10,742 bases of DNA from CAZJYT01 sp964550325 (lineage in GTDB: Bacteria; Patescibacteriota; Minisyncoccia; Minisyncoccales; CAZJYT01), in assembly GCA_964550325.1 (NCBI GenBank), contig CAZJYT010000033.1:1-10742 (forward strand). Direction: 5' to 3'. The number at the start of each line of letters is the position of its first letter. Position 1 is the first letter of the stretch. The notes beneath the pieces are model-generated. The model was not told where the DNA came from, ran no database searches, and worked only from the letters and a program-made list of their open reading frames with translations. Positions 5,909-10,742 of this stretch are shown piece by piece. The position numbers were made by a program, and so were the translations under genes.

Positions 5909-6751
5909 ATGAGTCAAAAAAATAAAATTTTGATAATAAAAGCTAATGGTGAAAAAGAGTTCTTCTCAAAAGAAAAATTTGAGAATTCTCTTAAAAAAGC
6001 AGGTGTTACTAAGAAAGTAATTGGAGAAATCTTCAGGAAGATTCAAAAGAAGTTAAAACCAGGAATGACTACCAAAGAGATTTACAGATTAACCTTTTCT
6101 CTTTTAGAAAAAGAATATCCTACTTTTGCAGGTAGATATAGTTTAAAAAAGGCAATTTTTGAGTTAGGTCCTGCAGGTCACTACTTTGAAAAATTGGTAG
6201 CTGGGGTTTTCAAGGCTCAGGGATTTAAGGTAAAGACTACTCAGATCATTCAAGGTTTTTGTGTAAAACATGAGGTAGATGTAATAGCTGAGAAGGGAAG
6301 AGAGGTCTTTTTGGTAGAATGTAAATTTCATAATTTTGGAGGTATAAAGAGTGATGTTAAGACTGCCCTTTATACCTTTGCCAGACTAAAGGATATTGAA
6401 AAGAGATGGAGAAAAATTAAGAAAAGAAAGGTCCTGAGACCTGTCCTCTTTACAAATACTAAGCTTACCAAAGACGCCATTTCTTATGGAGAATGCATAG
6501 GGATGAAAATGATAGCCTGGAGCTATCCTTCTCAAGGAAATTTTCAACAGCTTTTAGAGAGTTTAAGGCTGTACCCCATTACCTGTTTGACTTCTATATC
6601 AAAATTTCAAAAGAGAGAATTGTTAAATAATGGAATTGTTTTGTGTAGAAAAATTAATGCTAAAGTTTTAAAATCAATAGATATGAGAAAGGATGAAATA
6701 GAAAAGGTCCTAAAGGAAAGAGATTATATTTTAGCTACTAAAAAAGGTTGA
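5909..6751 (+). CDS. ATP-cone domain fused to a PD-(D/E)XK (Mrr-like) nuclease domain
   Basis: The 280-residue protein has an N-terminal ATP-cone (about 5-95: ILIIKANGEKEFFSKEKFENSL, then FAGRYSLKKAIFELGP), the regulatory nucleotide-binding domain known from NrdR and ribonucleotide reductases. This is followed by a restriction-endonuclease-type fold (about 90-200). Nuclease residues are visible: Glu93 in YFEKLV, Asp124 in HEVDVIA, and Glu137-Cys-Lys139 in VECKFH. A helical C-terminus (about 210-280) includes LTSISKFQKRELLNNGIVLC. It looks like a nucleotide-sensing DNA nuclease, but its target and role are not evident and no partner methylase or helicase is nearby. It starts 49 bases after repeat copy 2. 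It ends with TGA, the only TGA stop among these genes. Confidence 0.85.
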   Translation: MSQKNKILIIKANGEKEFFSKEKFENSLKKAGVTKKVIGEIFRKIQKKLKPGMTTKEIYRLTFSLLEKEYPTFAGRYSLKKAIFELGPAGHYFEKLVAGVFKAQGFKVKTTQIIQGFCVKHEVDVIAEKGREVFLVECKFHNFGGIKSDVKTALYTFARLKDIEKRWRKIKKRKVLRPVLFTNTKLTKDAISYGECIGMKMIAWSYPSQGNFQQLLESLRLYPITCLTSISKFQKRELLNNGIVLCRKINAKVLKSIDMRKDEIEKVLKERDYILATKKG

Positions 6752-6779
6752 GAAAATAAAAAAAATAAGAAATTAAATT

Positions 6780-7088
6780 ATGCCAGGAAACGGGAAAGAA
6801 ATTCAAATTAAAATAGGGGAGAATGAACTAAAGGGTGTCTATGCCAATATGATGAGGGTTTTCCATACACCAGAAGAATTCATTTTAGAATTTTTAAATG
6901 TTTTTCCTCCCAGTGGTGTCGTTACTGCGAGAGTGGTTGTTAGTCCTCAGCATTTAAAGAGAATTGTTAGAGCCCTGGAGGAGAATTTAAAAAAATATGA
7001 AGAGAAGTTTGGAAAGATAAGAGAAATAAAAAGTGATAAAGAAGAAAAAGAGAATTATAAAATAGGTTTTTTCCCACAAAAAGAGTAG
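6780..7088 (+). CDS. DUF3467 family protein
   Basis: A small conserved protein of unknown function. The DUF3467 pattern is clear across about residues 17-80: GVYANMMRVFHTPEEFILEF, then a gap with PPSG, then ARVVVSPQHLKRIVRALEEN and KKYEEKFGKI. The family is short (about 90-110 residues), so this is full length. The C-terminal 20 residues are charged and variable. The gene starts 28 bases after the nuclease gene and ends 3 bases before purA, so it is probably in the same transcript as purA. No signal peptide or membrane segment is seen. Confidence 0.85.
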   Translation: MPGNGKEIQIKIGENELKGVYANMMRVFHTPEEFILEFLNVFPPSGVVTARVVVSPQHLKRIVRALEENLKKYEEKFGKIREIKSDKEEKENYKIGFFPQKE

Positions 7089-7091
7089 TTT

Positions 7092-8378
7092 ATGCCCACT
7101 ACCTTAGTTATTGGTGCCCAATGGGGAGATGAGGGGAAGGGGAAAATTGTTGATTATTTGGCTCAAAGGTCAGAGATAATTGTTAGATATAATGGAGGAC
7201 CTAACGCCGGACATACAGTAGTGAACAAGTATGGAGAATTTAGGCTTCATCTAATTCCTTCTGGAATTTTCAATCAAAGAGCACTCTCTGTGATTGGGAA
7301 TGGAGTAGTAATTGATCCAGAGGTATTGGTGAAAGAGATCAAAGAGTTAAAGAAAAGAGGAATTTCTTGCCAAAATCTGAGAATTAGTGATAAAGCCCAT
7401 CTTATTTTACCTTGGCATATTTTACTTGATAAAAAAGAGGAAGAGAAAAGAAGAAAAAAAAGAGGAAAGCCAATTGGCACTACTTTAAGAGGAATTGGTC
7501 CTGCTTTTTCTGATAAGGCTTCTCGTTTTGGAATAAGAGTAGGGGAAATAAGAGATGTGAAAAAATTTAAAGAGAAACTCTATTTTCTTTTTGAGATAAA
7601 AAGAGGCCTCTTGAGGACAAAAACGCTTTCCTTTCCTAAAATTTACAAAAGATTGCTCTATTTAAGAAGAATTCTTTTGCCATATCTGGCTCAAACTGAA
7701 TTTATTTTATGGAAAGCACTTTCTCAAGAGAAAAATATTTTATTAGAGGGAGCTCAAGGAAGCTTGTTAGATATTGATTTTGGGACCTATCCCCATGTTA
7801 CCTCTACATCTTGCCTTTCTGCTGGTGCTTCTCAAGGGACAGGCATACCTCTTAAAGAAATTGATACCATTTTGGGAGTAGTAAAGGCTTATAACACCAG
7901 GGTAGGTTCAGATAATCAACCCTTTCCTACCGAAATGCCAGAAAGAGAAGGAAATTTTTTAAGAGAAAGAGCCAATGAATATGGAGCAACCACCGGTAGA
8001 CCAAGAAGGTGTGGTTGGTTAGACCTTGTTTTATTAAAATATGTAACAAAGGTTAATGGCTTTGATTATTTGGCTCTTACCCGTTTAGATTGTCTGACTG
8101 GATTTGAGAAATTAAAAATATGTGTAGGTTATAAGAAAAAGGGAAAAGAGATTCCTTTTGAGAAATTTTCTCTGTTTGAGTTAGAAAAATATCAACCAAT
8201 TTATGTTGAATTACCGGGATGGGAAGAATTTCCCAAAAATTGTCAAAATTTTTCAGATTTACCAGAAAACGCTAAAAAATATATAAAAAAAATTGAGGAT
8301 TTTTTAAATTTATCCATAAAGCTTATTTCTTTTGGACCAGAAAGAGAGAAAATTTTAGATTTATATGGCTCTCTCTAA
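7092..8378 (+). CDS. purA: Adenylosuccinate synthetase
   Basis: Joins IMP and aspartate using GTP to make adenylosuccinate, the first committed step to AMP. The 428 residues match the family. GAQWGDEGKGK (8-18) includes catalytic Asp13 and Lys16, and NGGPNAGHTVV (34-44) includes catalytic His41, at the same numbering as the E. coli enzyme. IGTTLRGIGP (128-137), LLEGAQG (217-223), DFGTYPHVTSTS (229-240) and TTGRPRRCGWLD (300-311) bind IMP, Mg and GTP. The loop usually written TRVGxGPFPTE reads TRVGSDNQPFPTE (269-281), two residues longer and lacking the glycine before PFPTE. The C-terminus keeps FGPEREKI. The function is secure; the loop change is a minor oddity. Confidence 0.97.
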   Translation: MPTTLVIGAQWGDEGKGKIVDYLAQRSEIIVRYNGGPNAGHTVVNKYGEFRLHLIPSGIFNQRALSVIGNGVVIDPEVLVKEIKELKKRGISCQNLRISDKAHLILPWHILLDKKEEEKRRKKRGKPIGTTLRGIGPAFSDKASRFGIRVGEIRDVKKFKEKLYFLFEIKRGLLRTKTLSFPKIYKRLLYLRRILLPYLAQTEFILWKALSQEKNILLEGAQGSLLDIDFGTYPHVTSTSCLSAGASQGTGIPLKEIDTILGVVKAYNTRVGSDNQPFPTEMPEREGNFLRERANEYGATTGRPRRCGWLDLVLLKYVTKVNGFDYLALTRLDCLTGFEKLKICVGYKKKGKEIPFEKFSLFELEKYQPIYVELPGWEEFPKNCQNFSDLPENAKKYIKKIEDFLNLSIKLISFGPEREKILDLYGSL

Positions 8379-8397
8379 AAATCTTCCCTAAATCATT

Positions 8398-8425
8398 ATG
8401 ACAGATATTGTTATTTATGTATATT
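8398..8425 (+). promoter_or_regulatory. Candidate promoter upstream of pyrE
   Basis: In the 83-base gap after purA, ATGACA (8398-8403; 5 of 6 with TTGACA) is followed after 16 bp by TATATT (8420-8425; 5 of 6 with TATAAT). This would give a 5' leader of about 30 bases before pyrE. The gap is one of the larger ones in the run, which fits a new transcription unit. AT richness makes chance matches likely. Confidence 0.35.
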
Positions 8426-8461
8426 GTAATGGGTCTGGTTAATTGATAAAATAAGTTAAAA

Positions 8462-9166
8462 ATGTGTGTTAAAGAAAAGGAGTTTAATCAAGAAGAATTT
8501 GAAAATTTTATTTTAGAAAATAAAGTGATAGGCTTTTTTGAAAAGCCCATTTTGTTAAAATCTGGAAGACTTTCTCCTTATTACATTAATTGGCGAAATG
8601 TAACCGAAGATGTCTTTTTAACCGATAAACTTTCAGATTATGTGATTTCTTTTGTTAAGGAAAAGGGAATTTCTCCAGATTGCTTTTATGGGGTACCAGA
8701 AGGTGCCACAAAGTTGGCGATTATTACCCAATACAAATATGCCAAACTTTCTCCCCGCTATGGCCCTGGAAGCTATGTTCTTTGTATGGGAAGAAAACAG
8801 CCCAAAGATCATGGAGAACCAAAAGATAAGTATTTCTTGGGAGCTCCAAGAGGAAAGGTGATAGTTTTGGAAGATGTCCTTACTACTGGTAGTTCTATTT
8901 TTTCTGCCATTGAAAGCTTAAAAAAGATTAAGGTAGAAATTTTAGGGGTTTTGGTTTTAACCAATAGAATGGAAAAGACAAATGAAGGAGAAAATCCAGT
9001 AAAAATGATTACTTCTCAAGGAATCTCTTTTTTTCAGATGACAGACAGCCTTAGGCTTTTTAAAAAAGCCTTTGAAAGATTCCAACCAAAGCCAGAAACA
9101 ATTGAGAAAATAAAAGAATATTTGAAAAAATACGGGATAAAGAAAAAATTCTTCATACTCATTTAA
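8462..9166 (+). CDS. pyrE: Orotate phosphoribosyltransferase (reading frame likely cut short by a frameshift)
   Basis: Transfers phosphoribose from PRPP to orotate to give OMP in pyrimidine synthesis. The orotate/phosphate N-terminal motif LKSGRLSPYYINWRN (32-46) is clear. The flexible catalytic loop RKQPKDHGEPK (111-121) matches RKxxKxHG, and the PRPP motif VIVLEDVLTTGSS (133-145) has the tandem acidic residues. The 234-residue frame ends FFILI at 9166. Sequence in another frame immediately after (to 9366) reads as ordinary protein without a start codon, so the native protein is probably about 300 residues with a C-terminal extension. The start at ATG 8462 is the first in frame and the conserved domain begins soon after. 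Orotate specificity is inferred from the loop and N-terminal motif. Confidence 0.85.
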   Translation: MCVKEKEFNQEEFENFILENKVIGFFEKPILLKSGRLSPYYINWRNVTEDVFLTDKLSDYVISFVKEKGISPDCFYGVPEGATKLAIITQYKYAKLSPRYGPGSYVLCMGRKQPKDHGEPKDKYFLGAPRGKVIVLEDVLTTGSSIFSAIESLKKIKVEILGVLVLTNRMEKTNEGENPVKMITSQGISFFQMTDSLRLFKKAFERFQPKPETIEKIKEYLKKYGIKKKFFILI

Positions 9167-9366
9167 GAAATGATATTCCAAGACATACAAAAGAGGTAAG
9201 GGAAGCAGGAATTGGAGGTATTGCTGGATTTAGGGCTTTTTTACCTCTGTGTTATGGTTTGGTAATGATGGGGGGTATTGACAGAGAGGAAATTAAAAGA
9301 GAAAATATATTTAGCTCCAAAAAAATAATTGAAAAAGGGAATCCAAACATCATAAAAATTAGTTAA
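9142..9366 (+). pseudogene. Out-of-frame 3' continuation of pyrE
   Basis: This frame is one base back from pyrE and runs open from 9106 to TAA at 9364-9366. It reads HTHLRNDIPRHTKEVREAG, then IGGIAGFRAFLPLCYGLVMM and a charged tail ending NIIKIS. The composition is protein-like and it fills what would otherwise be a 239-base gap. There is no ATG, GTG or TTG until an ATG pair deep inside, so it is not a separate gene. The likely join is a six-A run at 9143-9148, where a -1 slip or a one-base indel would fuse the frames. Sequencing or assembly error, true pseudogenisation and programmed slippage are all possible. Confidence 0.65.
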
Positions 9367-9405
9367 AGGTCGCGCGTATAGTTTAAAAATGAAAAATTTT
9401 AAAAT

Positions 9406-9591
9406 ATGGCAACCGAAGCCTATTGTGTAAAGTGCAAAAAAAAGCAGCCAATGAGAGATGAGCAAGAAGTGGAGATTCCTGGCAAAGGGAACACAAAGAG
9501 GAGAGCCATTACTGGTTTTTGTTCAGTCTGTGGGACAAAGATGTTTAAAATTCTACCAAAAAAGAAAGAAGGTAATGAGACAGAGAAGTAA
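9406..9591 (+). CDS. DUF5679 zinc-ribbon protein
   Basis: A 61-residue protein with two CxxC pairs: C7/C10 in AYCVKCKKKQPM and C39/C42 in GFCSVCGTKMFKIL. This is the DUF5679 pattern (YCVKC...G.C..CGTKM), a small zinc ribbon of unknown role common in several bacterial and archaeal lineages. The linker has the basic GKGNTKRRAITG segment, which could touch nucleic acid; that is inference. A short acidic/basic tail follows. The start at ATG 9406 is 39 bases after the pyrE 3' region, and the gene lies directly before the adenylate kinase-like gene. Confidence 0.85.
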   Translation: MATEAYCVKCKKKQPMRDEQEVEIPGKGNTKRRAITGFCSVCGTKMFKILPKKKEGNETEK

Positions 9592-9602
9592 AATTGAGGG
9601 GA

Positions 9603-10661
9603 ATGCATTTTTCAATTTATAAAACAAAAAATAGAAAAATTAAAAGAAAATTTAATTTAACAGACCCAAAACAAGAAAAAGAGTATTTTAGATTGAAGGC
9701 AGGGGAGGAAAAAAGGAAATTAAAAGAGTTTTTAAAAAGAAAAAGATTTTTGGCTTTTTTGATTGGAAAGAAAAACTCTGGAAAGGGAACTTATTCAAAA
9801 ATGTTGGCTGAGGTTTTAGGTGGAAAGATTTTTCATTTCTCAATAGGAGATATGATTAGAGAGGTAGAAGGAAGATTGAAGAGAAAGAAAGAGAGAGAAG
9901 AATTGATGAAAGAGTTGAAAGAAAATTATCGTGGATTTCTTTCTCCAAAAGAAGTAATTGAGGTCTTGAAAAGTAGAGATACAAAGAAACTCTTACCTAC
10001 AGAGTTAATTTTGAATTTAACCAAAATAGAAATTCTCAAAAAAAACAAAGAGAAAAAGAGCATTTTTGTGGATGGATTTCCTAGAGAGTTTGACCAGATT
10101 ACTTTTTCTCTTTTCTTCAAAGACCTCATTTCTTTTTCTAACTTCTCTGATATTTTTGTTTTAATAGATGTGCCAAATGAAGTAATTGAAGAGAGGATAA
10201 AATGGAGAAGAATTTGTCCCTTGTGTCAAACCTCCAGAAATCTAAAACTCCTTCCTACCTCAAAGGTAGGATATGACAAAAAAAAGAGAGAGTTTTATTT
10301 AATCTGTGACAATCCAAAATGTAAAGGGAAAAGAATGGTCCAAAAAGAAGGAGACAGTTTGGGAATAAAACCTATTAAAGAGAGATTAAAAAAAGATGAG
10401 AAATTGATGGAAAAGATTAGTTCTTTAAAGGGAATACCTAAAATTTCTTTAAAAAATTCTTTCCCAGCAGAGGTAGCAAAGGATTTATTTGATGATTATG
10501 AAATTACTCCAGAATTTTATTATCAATTGAAAGGAAACGAAGTAAAAATTTACCAAAGACCCTGGAAATTTTTAGTTAACGGAGAGCCTCACATAAGTTT
10601 ACTACCTCAACCAGTGGTAGTTTCTTTCTTAAGGCAATTAACAGAGGTTTTGAATTTGTAA
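9603..10661 (+). CDS. Adenylate kinase-like nucleoside monophosphate kinase, enlarged
   Basis: The 352 residues greatly exceed normal Adk (about 190-220). An about 50-residue charged N-terminal extension precedes the P-loop GKKNSGKGT (55-63). NMP-binding FSIGDMIR (79-86) and FVDGFPRE (155-162) match the Adk motifs. The LID carries a zinc-type C-x2-C (205, 208) and C-x4-C (235, 240), separated by an unusually long basic insert. The usual ReDD after the LID reads KEGDS. About 90 further residues at the C-terminus (ending LPQPVVVSFLRQL) match nothing I recognise. ATG 9603 is chosen; an in-frame TTG at 9594 would add three residues. GAGG lies 3 bases before the ATG. It is probably the cell's AMP/NMP kinase, but substrate choice is unproven. 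Confidence 0.8.
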   Translation: MHFSIYKTKNRKIKRKFNLTDPKQEKEYFRLKAGEEKRKLKEFLKRKRFLAFLIGKKNSGKGTYSKMLAEVLGGKIFHFSIGDMIREVEGRLKRKKEREELMKELKENYRGFLSPKEVIEVLKSRDTKKLLPTELILNLTKIEILKKNKEKKSIFVDGFPREFDQITFSLFFKDLISFSNFSDIFVLIDVPNEVIEERIKWRRICPLCQTSRNLKLLPTSKVGYDKKKREFYLICDNPKCKGKRMVQKEGDSLGIKPIKERLKKDEKLMEKISSLKGIPKISLKNSFPAEVAKDLFDDYEITPEFYYQLKGNEVKIYQRPWKFLVNGEPHISLLPQPVVVSFLRQLTEVLNL

Positions 10662-10680
10662 AAGACTTTTTAAGATAGAA

Positions 10681-10742
10681 TTACCTTTTTTCCAAAAATT
10701 TTATTAAATGATAAATGGTTTCGTTAATTGGCACTTCAATTT
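10681..10742 (-). CDS. C-terminal end of a minus-strand gene (possibly ketopantoate reductase)
   Basis: Reading the minus strand from the right edge gives IEVPINETIYHLIKFLEKR followed by TAA at 10683-10681. The other two minus frames close quickly. The pattern PxNetiy.lik.lE resembles the C-terminus of 2-dehydropantoate 2-reductase (PanE/ApbA family), but 19 residues are too few to be sure. It converges on the adenylate kinase-like gene with a 19-base gap and no clear terminator. Confidence 0.4.
   Translation of the reverse strand, partial: IEVPINETIYHLIKFLEKR

Noticed and set aside
6749..6751. TGA as a recoded glycine codon (code 25, as in some CPR lineages)
   Set aside because: The domain is complete at this point, the next gene has its own start, and no conserved domain contains an in-frame TGA.
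8652..8861. Second plus-strand frame inside pyrE
   Set aside because: It overlaps the catalytic loop region of pyrE in another frame and shows no domain.
9170..9199. ATG at 9170 as start of a separate gene after pyrE
   Set aside because: That frame closes after nine codons; the protein-like downstream frame has no usable start codon.
10662..10680. Intrinsic terminator between the convergent genes
   Set aside because: The only palindrome (AAAAG/CTTTTT) is too short and AT-only to be convincing.

Overview
The window is an AT-rich (roughly one-third G+C), tightly packed bacterial segment. A run of plus-strand genes is flanked by a cut-off minus-strand gene at each edge. Weak or absent Shine-Dalgarno sequences, 1-22 nt gene overlaps, DUF3467 and DUF5679 proteins, an ATP-cone/nuclease fusion and odd variants of FolD, adenylate kinase and UppP all suggest a Patescibacteria/CPR-type genome, perhaps Parcubacteria-like. 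This placement is inference from gene style. Ordinary genetic code 11 fits: no in-frame TGA interrupts a conserved domain.

Layout. 1-619 (minus): 5' part of a PstS-type phosphate-binding protein. 620-943: a divergent AT-rich intergenic region with a heptamer repeat and a good candidate promoter for folD. 944-2807: folD, family-4 uracil-DNA glycosylase and a YbaK/ProX-type deacylase, all overlapping. 2808-3044: a GC-rich repeat element. 3045-5653: shikimate kinase, shikimate dehydrogenase, a membrane-anchored degenerate pterin-dehydratase-like protein and UppP. 5654-5908: a second copy of the repeat element with its core inverted. 5909-8378: ATP-cone/PD-(D/E)XK protein, DUF3467 and purA. 8462-9366: orotate phosphoribosyltransferase, apparently broken by a frameshift near its 3' end. 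9406-10661: a DUF5679 zinc ribbon and an enlarged adenylate kinase-like protein. 10681-10742 (minus): the tail of another gene.

The genes are mostly housekeeping metabolism: one-carbon/folate (folD), aromatic precursors (aroK, aroE), purines (purA), pyrimidines (pyrE), nucleotide phosphorylation (adk-like), lipid-carrier recycling (uppP) and uracil repair. They do not form one pathway. The order looks like a streamlined genome with co-directional genes.

The most interesting structure is the pair of 160-bp GC-rich elements (2837-2996 and 5700-5859). They have 23-bp terminal inverted repeats and are about 92% identical once one copy is reverse-complemented. The AT-rich flanks just outside are also related, but keep the SAME orientation in both copies. 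The cores therefore look flipped inside a fixed frame, as recombination between their terminal inverted repeats would do. The pair brackets the aroK-aroE-PCD-uppP block, and each right flank ends immediately before a start codon.
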